Part shown: piece by piece, positions 1 to 5,378 of the stretch | How the letters are laid out: the number at the start of each line of letters is the position of its first letter | Position numbering within the stretch: the stretch's first letter is position 1 | NCBI GenBank assembly: GCA_947456915.1 | Contig: CANGUQ010000088.1 | Span: 1 to 11,109 of the forward strand | Length of the DNA stretch: 11,109 nt | Direction: 5' to 3' | DNA from: Betaproteobacteria bacterium | Lineage (GTDB): Bacteria; Pseudomonadota; Gammaproteobacteria; Burkholderiales; CAIKXV01 | Program-made: the position numbers and the translations under genes | Notes under the pieces: model-generated | Database searches by the model: none | Seen by the model: only the letters and a program-made list of their open reading frames with translations | What the model was told of the DNA's origin: nothing

Positions 1-81
1 CCCCGGCGCGCAGGCCCGGGCGCGCGCATAGTTGGCCGCGATCGCGGCGAGAGCGATGGTCGCTGCAATCGGTCTTGGCAT
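1..81 (-). CDS. Partial exported protein, N-terminus only (runs off left edge)
   Basis: An ATG at 81-79 opens a frame of 27 codons that continues past the left edge. A GGAG on the minus strand lies about ten bases upstream of the ATG. The peptide starts MPRPIAATIALAAIAANYAR and continues ARACAPG. This looks like a Sec signal peptide: one basic residue, an Ala/Ile-rich core and a possible Ala-Arg-Ala cleavage site near residues 21-23. The mature part is too short to assign to a family. It lies 61 bases downstream of the LysR gene on the same strand. In betaproteobacteria such neighbours are often periplasmic binding proteins of the Bug/TctC type, but that is context only. The frame could also be spurious, since GC-rich DNA gives Ala-rich shadows. 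Confidence 0.5.
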   Translation of the reverse strand, partial: MPRPIAATIALAAIAANYARARACAPG

Positions 82-142
82 CAGCTGGCCGCTCCGGGGG
101 TGCGCTTCGAGTCGGAATGCGGCAGCACGGTCGCAGCGGCAC

Positions 143-1051
143 TCAGGCCGTCACCGCCGAGCGCTTCATGCGGGTCAGCGCGAAATCGACGAAGGTCTTC
201 ATCAGGCGCGACTGGAACTTGTCCTTCGGGCAGACGAGGGACAGGATGCGGATCAGCCGCGGCTCGAGCGGCCTGGAGGCGAGCAGTCCGAGTTGCAGCT
301 CCTTGGCGATCGCCGCCCGCGACATGACCGACACGCCCAGCCCGGTCTCCACGAGCCCCTTGATTGCCTCGGGACTGCCGAGCTCCATCACGAGGTTGAG
401 GTCCTCGGGCGCGACGCCGGCCTGGCGGAAATAGCGGTCGGTGAACTCGCGTGTTCCCGAACCGGTCTCGCGGCTCACGAACGGCTGCGTCGCCACCTCC
501 TGCGCGGTGACGGCGGCGCGCCGCGCGAACGGGTGCGAGGTTGCGCAGATCAGCACCAGTTCGTCCTCGCAGCACACCTCGGTGTTGAGCGCGCCCAGCG
601 TCGACGGTGATTCGATCAACCCCACGTCGAGAGAGTGATCGGCCACCCGCGTCTCGATCGTCTCGGAGTTGGCCACCGTCATCCGCGTGCGCACGTCGGG
701 GTAACGCGCCTTGAACTCGCCGAGGATGCGCGGCAGGATGAACTCGGCGATGGTCAGACTCGCGCCCAGCAGCAGCGGGCCGCTCACACCGCCGGTCATC
801 TCCCCGATGCGGGTGTCGAGTTCCGCGTTCAGCCCGAGGATGCGGTCGGCGTACTCGAACACCACCTGCCCGGTGACGGTGAGCGAGATCCGCCCGTGGC
901 TGCGCTCGAACAGCCGCGTTCCGTACTGCTCCTCGAGCTGCTTGACCTGGAACGTCACCGCCGGCTGCGTCATGCACAGTTCCTCGGCCGCGCGAGTGAA
1001 CGAAAGCAGGCGGGCGACGGCGTGGAAGACTTGCAGGCGGCGATCGGCCAT
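143..1051 (-). CDS. LysR-type transcriptional regulator, CysL/CbbR-like
   Basis: This is a 302-residue LysR-type regulator, a normal length for the family. The N-terminal winged helix-turn-helix spans about residues 4-63, with the recognition region at 22-40 (ELCMTQPAVTFQVKQLE) followed by the typical LFERSHGRISLT turn. Residues 90-295 form the periplasmic-binding-protein-like effector domain, including SRETGSGTREF at 193-203. That stretch resembles the Gly-Ser-Gly-Thr ligand loop of the CysL, YeiE and CbbR branch. The ATG at 1051-1049 was chosen because MADRRLQVFHAVA aligns with family starts. The frame stays open far upstream, but that extension is Arg/Pro/Ala-rich shadow. No good Shine-Dalgarno is visible, so translation may be weak. 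The target is unknown. The partial exported-protein gene downstream on the same strand is one candidate, and autoregulation from the gap at 1052-1559 is likely for the family. Confidence 0.93.
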   Translation of the reverse strand: MADRRLQVFHAVARLLSFTRAAEELCMTQPAVTFQVKQLEEQYGTRLFERSHGRISLTVTGQVVFEYADRILGLNAELDTRIGEMTGGVSGPLLLGASLTIAEFILPRILGEFKARYPDVRTRMTVANSETIETRVADHSLDVGLIESPSTLGALNTEVCCEDELVLICATSHPFARRAAVTAQEVATQPFVSRETGSGTREFTDRYFRQAGVAPEDLNLVMELGSPEAIKGLVETGLGVSVMSRAAIAKELQLGLLASRPLEPRLIRILSLVCPKDKFQSRLMKTFVDFALTRMKRSAVTA

Positions 1052-1300
1052 GACGAAACGAAGGCGAACGAGTGACTGATTCAACCACAGTTCGTGCACG
1101 TCGCCCACGACGGCATCCGTCCCGGCGCGCCGGCACGCTCGCCGACACGCTGGCGGCAGCGCGCGCCTGCTGCCTGAGCCGTTGAGGATTGAGTCGAGGC
1201 GCGGTTTGTGCGAGTCTGCTGGCGCTTCATGCGCGAGGCCCGGAACTTCGCTGCGGTACCGGGCAGGCGGCATCGCCCCGGCCCGGCGCCGTGCGGTGGC

Positions 1301-1358
1301 TCGTCGGTGGGGCGCCGGTCGTTTGCACGTCGACGGTCCGTCGGTGGCCGGCCGGTCG
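1301..1358. repeat. Imperfect direct repeat, two 21-base copies 37 bases apart
   Basis: Copies at 1301-1321 and 1338-1358 agree at 17 of 21 positions. They share CGTCGGTGG at their left and GCCGGTCG at their right, and differ mainly in the three central bases. The 37-base period is near 3.5 helical turns, so the copies would lie on roughly opposite DNA faces. It may be a regulator site, or chance similarity in GC-rich spacer DNA. Confidence 0.3.
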
Positions 1359-1486
1359 CGCCCCGGCGGCCATTCGATCAACCCTGACCGGTACTGGCGC
1401 CGGGCGGGTGGTCGATGGTGACGGGCGCCGCGTCGCGCGTGACGTGCCCTGCCCGCATGCGTGGCGAAATCCACTGGCAGTCATCC

Positions 1487-1515
1487 GTCCGGGGCCGGCG
1501 GTGGTCCATCCGGAC
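1487..1515. promoter_or_regulatory. Inverted repeat GTCCGG-N17-CCGGAC upstream of yidB
   Basis: GTCCGG at 1487-1492 and CCGGAC at 1510-1515 are exact reverse complements separated by 17 bases, ending 44 bases before the yidB start. The half-site centres are 23 bases apart, about two helical turns, as for a dimeric operator. Alternatively the repeat could form a loose hairpin in the yidB leader. No known regulator can be named. Confidence 0.25.
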
Positions 1516-1559
1516 ACGCCAGTCGCTCCTTCACCCCTCGATACCCGGAGATTCCGATC

Positions 1560-1982
1560 ATGAGCCTGTTCGAACACGTCGCGGCCAGCCTTGGCAGCCA
1601 GATCCTGTCGCAACTCGGCGGCAACCAGCAGAGCGCCCTGATGCAGGCGCTGGCCGGCCTGCTGCAGCAGCCCGGCGGCCTGCAGGGTCTGATCGACAGA
1701 TTCCAGCAGGCCGGTCTGGGCAGCCAGATGTCGTCATGGGTCGGGACAGGCAGCAACCTGCCGGTCGAAGGCGCGCAACTGCAGCAGGCGCTGGGCGGTG
1801 ACTGGTTCGCCGGACTCGCATCGCAGCTGGGCACCTCCACCGAACAGGCATCGAACTCGATGGCGAGCGTGCTGCCCCAGCTGATCGACTCGCTCACGCC
1901 GAACGGCCGCATCGATGACGCCGGCGCGATGCCCGGCGCCGACGCGCTGCAGGCCCTGCTCAAGGGCAGGCTGTTCGGCTGA
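1560..1982 (+). CDS. yidB: YidB family protein (DUF937)
   Basis: This 140-residue protein belongs to the YidB/DUF937 family, whose E. coli member is of similar size and has no well-established function. Visible features are the start MSLFEHVAASLGSQILSQLG, a Gln/Leu/Gly-rich helical stretch (20-55) with LAGLLQQPGGLQGLIDRFQQ, a WVGTGSNLPVEG segment (60-71), and a C-terminal helix pair ending in LPQLIDSLTPNGRI and ALQALLKGRLFG. No signal peptide or membrane segment is seen, so it is probably cytoplasmic. The ATG at 1560 is supported by GGAG at 1547-1550, nine bases upstream. A longer in-frame extension from a GTG at 1461 lacks family similarity. The gene stands alone on the plus strand and converges on the DUF3301 gene, with only 20 bases between the stops. 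Confidence 0.92.
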   Translation: MSLFEHVAASLGSQILSQLGGNQQSALMQALAGLLQQPGGLQGLIDRFQQAGLGSQMSSWVGTGSNLPVEGAQLQQALGGDWFAGLASQLGTSTEQASNSMASVLPQLIDSLTPNGRIDDAGAMPGADALQALLKGRLFG

Positions 1983-1996
1983 GCGGCCGGAGCGTT

Positions 1997-2011
1997 CGCC
2001 TCTCAGAGGCG
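1997..2011. terminator. Small hairpin between convergent yidB and DUF3301 genes
   Basis: CGCCTC at 1997-2002 and GAGGCG at 2006-2011 form a perfect 6-base stem. Its 3-base loop is the DUF3301 stop codon (TGA on the minus strand). The stem sits 15 bases after the yidB stop. There is no T-run on either strand, so it is not a standard intrinsic terminator. It could still act as a weak bidirectional stop or protect mRNA ends. Confidence 0.35.
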
Positions 2012-2371
2012 CGGAAACCCGCGGTCGCGTCCGCCCTCGATCACCGTCCACACCGGCACGCGCTCGCGGTGCGGCGCCATGTCCACGCGATCGACGCGGC
2101 CACCGGACATGGTGACCGTTCCGGCGAGGCGGCGTTCGCCGTCGTCGCTGAACTCGAAACGGTAGACGCGCCGCAAGCGCAGCATGCCACCCTCCTCGCG
2201 CACAAGGCGCAGCGAGGCGAGCGCGACCGCCGCGTCGAGCAGCTGGCAATCGGCAGCCGTCGTGGCTTCGCGAGCGGCCTGCAGCGCCCGCTCGCGCGCA
2301 CGCATCGACTCGAACCAGGCGAGGGCGAGTGCCCCCAGCGTGCACAGCAGGATCAGCTCGGCCGTGGTCAC
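2003..2371 (-). CDS. DUF3301 family membrane-anchored protein
   Basis: This 122-residue protein has one N-terminal membrane segment (about 4-20, ELILLCTLGALALAWFE) and a short soluble tail. Residues 40-53 carry the DUF3301 hallmark ADCQLLDAAVALAS, and LRRVYRFEFSDDGERR (66-81) matches the family's conserved beta region. The charge pattern puts the N-terminus outside and the Arg-rich tail in the cytoplasm by the positive-inside rule, which is inference. The family has no assigned function. The start is a GTG at 2371-2369 that overlaps the TGA of the CoA pyrophosphatase gene as GTGA. Starting later, at Met23, would remove the membrane segment, so the GTG is preferred. It is the last gene of the long minus-strand run and appears translationally coupled to the NUDIX gene before it. 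Confidence 0.88.
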   Translation of the reverse strand: MTTAELILLCTLGALALAWFESMRARERALQAAREATTAADCQLLDAAVALASLRLVREEGGMLRLRRVYRFEFSDDGERRLAGTVTMSGGRVDRVDMAPHRERVPVWTVIEGGRDRGFPRL

Positions 2372-3096
2372 TCGGCAGCGTCCCGATGCCCGGGGCGGGT
2401 ACCCGAGCTGCCGAGCAGATGGTGGAAGTTCACCAGCATCGCTGCCGTCGCGCCCCAGATGTAGCGATCCTGATAAGGCAGCACGTAGAAGTAGCGGCGC
2501 TCGCCACCGGCGTCGCGGAAATGGCGCTGGTGATTTGCCGCGTCGAGCGCGAAGGCGAGCGGCATCTCGAACACGTCGGCGACCTCGCCCGGATCGGGCG
2601 CAAGGTCGAACGGCGGCTCGATCCAGCCCACCACCGGGGTGATCACGTAGCCGGTGCGGGTACGGTACTGCGGCAGCAGCCCGAGCACCTGCACGTGCGT
2701 GCGCGAGAGGCCGACTTCCTCCTCGGTCTCCCGCAGCGCGGTGATCACCGGCGTGCCATCGGCGGGTTCGTGGCGTCCGCCGGGAAACGCGATCTGGCCG
2801 GCGTGCCGCGCGAGGTGGGCTGCGCGCTGCGTGAGCAGTACGGTGATGCCGGCGGGCCGGGCCACCAGCGGCACCAGCACGGCAGCCGGCGTGCGGGCCC
2901 GCTCGAAGGTGATGTCGGCCGGTATCCCCACCGCCACCGAGGCACCGGCGCCGACCGCTGCCGCCATCGGCGCGGCTGCATCAGGTTGCTCCGGCGGTGC
3001 GACCCGCACGTCGCCGGGGACGAGCGCCGGCATGCCGTGCGCGGCTGCCAGCCGCTGCGCGAGCCACTCCCGGTTCATCCACGCCGGATTGCTCAT
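2368..3096 (-). CDS. nudL: NUDIX hydrolase, CoA pyrophosphatase (NudL-like)
   Basis: Members of this group cleave coenzyme A or acyl-CoA at the pyrophosphate to 3',5'-ADP and (acyl-)phosphopantetheine, using Mg2+ or Mn2+. The 242-residue protein shows the CoA-pyrophosphatase signature just before the Nudix box: LLTQR (87-91), then HAGQIAFPGG (98-107). The Nudix box follows at 106-130 and ends RETEEEVGL, whose glutamates bind metal. The usual first box glutamate is a glycine (Gly114), while EPAD (110-113) supplies acids, an arrangement I recall as usual for this subgroup. YIWGATAAML (212-221) is another conserved block. Residues 1-65 are a variable lead. The ATG at 3096 lies 19 bases after the DUF2726 stop and has only a weak ribosome site. 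It probably acts in CoA turnover in the cytoplasm. A link to the upstream importer is not shown. Confidence 0.93.
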   Translation of the reverse strand: MSNPAWMNREWLAQRLAAAHGMPALVPGDVRVAPPEQPDAAAPMAAAVGAGASVAVGIPADITFERARTPAAVLVPLVARPAGITVLLTQRAAHLARHAGQIAFPGGRHEPADGTPVITALRETEEEVGLSRTHVQVLGLLPQYRTRTGYVITPVVGWIEPPFDLAPDPGEVADVFEMPLAFALDAANHQRHFRDAGGERRYFYVLPYQDRYIWGATAAMLVNFHHLLGSSGTRPGHRDAAE

Positions 3097-3108
3097 CGCT
3101 GCATCACA

Positions 3109-3125
3109 CCCGCGATCACCGCGGG
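3109..3125 (-). other. Small hairpin spanning the DUF2726 stop codon
   Basis: CCCGCG at 3109-3114 and CGCGGG at 3120-3125 are exact reverse complements around a 5-base loop that contains the DUF2726 stop (TGA, 3118-3116). The stem ends 12 bases before the nudL start. It has no T-run. It may slow ribosomes or RNA polymerase between the two genes, or be chance in GC-rich DNA. Confidence 0.3.
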
Positions 3126-3820
3126 CCCTGCAGCAGCTGCCGGATGTCCTGGTACTTCGGCAGTCGCGTACGAGGGAAGGTCAGATGCCGCACCGACAAC
3201 GCGCGCAGGTACTCCGCCTTCGCACGCTGCGCGTCGTGCTGCTCCGGGCCGGGCGCGACCGGCTCCAGATCGATCACGGCCACGAGCTGCATCGACTTGT
3301 CGACGATGGCGAAGTCGACGGCGAGCGGCGCGAGGCGCCGCAGACGAAGCTCGCGGTCGTAGCCGCGGACCGTCTCCGGTACATCGAGCAGAGCGGCGAG
3401 CGACAGGCCGATGAACACTTCGTGATCGGGCACGGCAGTGCGGATGGCGTAGTAGACGAGCGTCCCGGGCCTGTCGAGCACCCGCTCGCGCAGCTGGTAC
3501 GCCGGCGCGGGGATTATCGGGGGCTCGGCCGCCGCGACGCGGGCGGCGGCAGCCCCGCGACCGGCTGCCGCCTGTCCTGAGGCGAGCATCGCAGCAGCAA
3601 GGCGCGCGGGATCGATGCCGGGCACGACCGTCGGTGCGCCCCCGGACGCTGCGCCGTCGACCGCCCGCCCATCCGCCGTGGTCCCGAGAATCTGCTCGAA
3701 CCGCAGCGCGCGTTCGCGCTCGTTCTCTGCCGTCTTCTTCCGGTACCTGTGCAGCGCCCAGCCGATCGCCGCGGCCCACGCGCCCGCTCCGCCCAGCATG
3801 ATCAGCGCCGACACGTCCAT
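3116..3820 (-). CDS. Membrane-anchored DUF2726 protein
   Basis: This 234-residue protein has an N-terminal membrane segment (about 5-22) followed by a basic stop-transfer cluster, HRYRKK (24-29). A low-complexity Ala/Gly/Pro linker (50-107) leads to a C-terminal DUF2726 domain (about 109-228). Domain features include YQLRERVLDRPGTLVYYAI (108-126), a Val-Asp-Phe strand (Asp169), a VAVIDLE strand (180-186) and a Lys201 helix. The spacing of Asp169, Asp184/Glu186 and Lys201 recalls a restriction-endonuclease-like core. Catalysis is not established, and the second motif is not a clean E-x-K. The domain would face the cytoplasm. The start (ATG, 3820) lies 24 bases after the SDR stop and has a weak ribosome site, but it keeps the membrane segment. 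The function is unknown; the order suggests cotranscription with the NUDIX and DUF3301 genes. Confidence 0.85.
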   Translation of the reverse strand: MDVSALIMLGGAGAWAAAIGWALHRYRKKTAENERERALRFEQILGTTADGRAVDGAASGGAPTVVPGIDPARLAAAMLASGQAAAGRGAAAARVAAAEPPIIPAPAYQLRERVLDRPGTLVYYAIRTAVPDHEVFIGLSLAALLDVPETVRGYDRELRLRRLAPLAVDFAIVDKSMQLVAVIDLEPVAPGPEQHDAQRAKAEYLRALSVRHLTFPRTRLPKYQDIRQLLQGPR

Positions 3821-3844
3821 GCGCGGGCGGGACAGCGCGCGGCG

Positions 3845-4615
3845 CTACCAGGCGATCCGCTTGCGATCGCGGAAGAACCCGCCGCTCGGGCCGTCGCCGG
3901 GCAGCGTCGCCAGCCAGACCGCAGTGTCGGCGCCCTGTGCCACGGTGCGCGGGGCCTCCGGCCCGCCCATCTCGGTGCGCACCCAGCCGGGGCACATCGA
4001 GTTCACCAGCACGCCGGTGCCGCGCGTGTCGGAAGCCACGATGCGGGTGAGCGCGTTCAGCGCAGTCTTGGAGATGCGATAGGCCGGCGTGCCACTGCCC
4101 ATCTCCTCGAGCTGCCCGAGCTCGCTCGACATGTTGACGACCCGGCCGTAGCCGCGCTCGATCATCAGCGGCAGCATCGCCTGCAGCAGCAGCAGCGGCC
4201 CGTACAGATTGGTGGCGAGCGTGCGCTCGCAGGTGGCCAGTCGCACGTCGAGGAAACGGCCACCGCGCGGGTCGAGCAGCACGCCTGCGTTGTTGATCAG
4301 CACGTCGAGGCCGCCGGCAGCGCGCAACTCGCGCGCGAGCGACTTGATCTGCGCCGGATCGGTGACGTCGAGCCGCACCGGCTCGGCTGCCAGCCCCTCT
4401 TCCGCGAGCAGCCGCGACGCAGCGCGTCCCTTGGTCAGCGTCCGTGAACCGAGCAGCACGCGCAGTCCGCGACGTGCGAGCTGGCGGGCGATCTCGAAGC
4501 CGATGCCGCGATTGGCCCCGGTGACCAGCGCGACCCGGGGCCGCTGCCCGGTCGCTTCGCCAGCGGCGTGACTGCCCGACTGCGCGGCACCGGCTGATGC
4601 CGTGCTCTTTGCCAT
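3845..4615 (-). CDS. Short-chain dehydrogenase/reductase (SDR), carbonyl-reductase-like
   Basis: This 256-residue NAD(P)H-dependent oxidoreductase has a Rossmann fold. The cofactor loop TGANRGIG is at 32-39, and the basic Arg58 at the end of beta-2 (LGSRTLTKGR) suggests NADP preference. Asp83 of LDVTD and NNAG (108-111) are typical. The catalytic residues are Ser163/Ser164, Tyr179 and Lys183 (AYRISK). PGWVRTEMGG (209-218) and the end SGGFFRDRKRIAW match the carbonyl-reductase-like bacterial group. The Ser-Tyr spacing is about six residues longer than in the close homologues I remember. A 22-residue Ala/Ser/Gly-rich lead precedes the fold; no later start codon fits. The ATG lies 7 bases after the GntR stop, with no usable Shine-Dalgarno but a TATAAT just upstream. 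Its place after the importer and regulator suggests it acts on the imported compound or a product of it. Confidence 0.93.
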   Translation of the reverse strand: MAKSTASAGAAQSGSHAAGEATGQRPRVALVTGANRGIGFEIARQLARRGLRVLLGSRTLTKGRAASRLLAEEGLAAEPVRLDVTDPAQIKSLARELRAAGGLDVLINNAGVLLDPRGGRFLDVRLATCERTLATNLYGPLLLLQAMLPLMIERGYGRVVNMSSELGQLEEMGSGTPAYRISKTALNALTRIVASDTRGTGVLVNSMCPGWVRTEMGGPEAPRTVAQGADTAVWLATLPGDGPSGGFFRDRKRIAW

Positions 4616-4621
4616 GCCCTG

Positions 4622-4627
4622 ATTATA
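4622..4627 (-). promoter_or_regulatory. Candidate -10 box (TATAAT) just before the SDR start
   Basis: A perfect TATAAT on the minus strand overlaps the GntR stop codon (TAA, 4625-4623) and ends 6 bases before the SDR ATG. With usual spacing, transcription would begin at or next to the A of the ATG, giving a leaderless mRNA. The best -35 at 17-base spacing is TGGGCG (4650-4645), matching only three of six consensus bases. A sigma-70 consensus -10 is uncommon by chance in such GC-rich DNA, but the support is partial. Confidence 0.35.
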
Positions 4628-5378
4628 CGGTCAGACTCGCCATGCGCCCAGTGCGCAGCAACGCCGGCGCGGACGCACGGCGCACGCGCGCCACACCCGA
4701 CTGCTCGCGGGCGAGAAACAGCCGGTGCACGGTGATGCCGCGCACGGCCTGCTTGCTCGCTTCGATGTGGGCGGCCAGAACGACGCACGCGTGCTCGGCC
4801 TTGCGGCACAGGATGCTGCGCAGGACCTGCGCGTGCTCGTCGTAGGTGGCGGCGATACGGCCCGCGTCGGTGAAGTCGAGCCGCCGGATGATGCGGATGC
4901 GCTCGGTCACTTCCTGATGCATCTGCGCCATCACCGTGTTGCCGGTGGCCTGCACCAGCGTCGAGTGAAACGCCTCGTCGAGCGCGGCGACCTTGCGCTC
5001 GTCGACGAGCCGCTCGGCCACCGGCGCGAGCCAGATGTCGCGCAGTCGCGCGAGCGGCGCGTGCGCATCGGGCGCGTCGAGCTGGCACAGCCGCCGCACC
5101 GCCGCCAGCTCGAGCACGACGCGCGTGTCGTAGAGCTGATCGAACAGGCCGAAGTCGAGCGGCCGCACGGTCCAGCCGCTGCGCGCGGCCACCGACAGGT
5201 GCCCCTCCTGCGCGAGCCGGCAGAGCGCCTCGCGCACCGGCGTGCGCGACATGCCGAGCGTTCGGGCGAGTTCGTGCTCGGTGAAGCGGTCCCCCGGCAG
5301 CAGCCGGAACTCGAGCACGTCACGCTTGAGCCGCACGTATGCGGCCTCGGCGAGGTTGCGCGGCTCGCTCTTCTTCAC
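4623..5378 (-). CDS. GntR family transcriptional regulator, FCD (FadR/VanR-type) domain
   Basis: This 251-residue one-component regulator has a winged helix-turn-helix at about residues 8-75, with LPGDRFTEHELARTLGMSRT and PVREALCRLAQEG. The all-helical FCD ligand-binding domain spans 78-215. Likely metal ligands of that domain are Asp134 and His138 (LDEAFH), His182 (DEHAQVL) and His204 (AAHIEAS). Such proteins usually repress transport or catabolic genes until a small carboxylate-like ligand binds. The frame is open further upstream, but the GTG at 5378-5376 is the best start: it overlaps the ATPase stop as GTGA, has GGAA five bases before it, and begins MKKSEPRNLAEAAY as family members do. 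Its place inside the transporter operon suggests autoregulation, with an operator upstream of the binding-protein gene, mostly outside the window. An Arg/Ala-rich tail (216-251) extends past the FCD domain. Confidence 0.93.
   Translation of the reverse strand: MKKSEPRNLAEAAYVRLKRDVLEFRLLPGDRFTEHELARTLGMSRTPVREALCRLAQEGHLSVAARSGWTVRPLDFGLFDQLYDTRVVLELAAVRRLCQLDAPDAHAPLARLRDIWLAPVAERLVDERKVAALDEAFHSTLVQATGNTVMAQMHQEVTERIRIIRRLDFTDAGRIAATYDEHAQVLRSILCRKAEHACVVLAAHIEASKQAVRGITVHRLFLAREQSGVARVRRASAPALLRTGRMASLTV

Larger units (their letters stand above)
1052..1559. other. 508-base non-coding region between divergent LysR and YidB genes
   Basis: No frame here has convincing protein character; the open frames are Arg/Pro/Gly-rich and lack a ribosome site. 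The region must hold the promoters of the minus-strand LysR gene and of the plus-strand YidB gene. I could not pick a confident -35/-10 pair for either. Two small structures stand out: an imperfect direct repeat at 1301-1358 and an inverted repeat at 1487-1515. A weak LysR-type T-N11-A box could exist, but none is clear enough to call. Confidence 0.6.

Noticed and set aside
81..1148. Long minus-strand frame (355 codons) overlapping the LysR gene in another phase
   Set aside because: Arg/Ala/Gly-rich composition and no family similarity, while the other phase encodes a textbook LysR protein.
2707..2781. Missing first glutamate of the Nudix box, considered as an inactive enzyme
   Set aside because: The later Arg-Glu-x-x-Glu-Glu part and the CoA-pyrophosphatase signature are intact, and the nearby Glu-Pro-Ala-Asp fits the pattern I recall for this subgroup.
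2329..3414. Plus-strand frame of about 361 codons opposite nudL and DUF2726
   Set aside because: Arg/His-rich shadow with no recognisable domain; the minus strand carries clear Nudix and DUF2726 signatures.
3093..3995. Minus-strand frame ending in ATG-CAG-CGA-TGA just over the nudL start, considered as a coupling reading frame or short upstream peptide
   Set aside because: The long frame is an Arg-rich shadow. The three-codon piece has no ribosome site of its own, so a functional upstream peptide cannot be supported.
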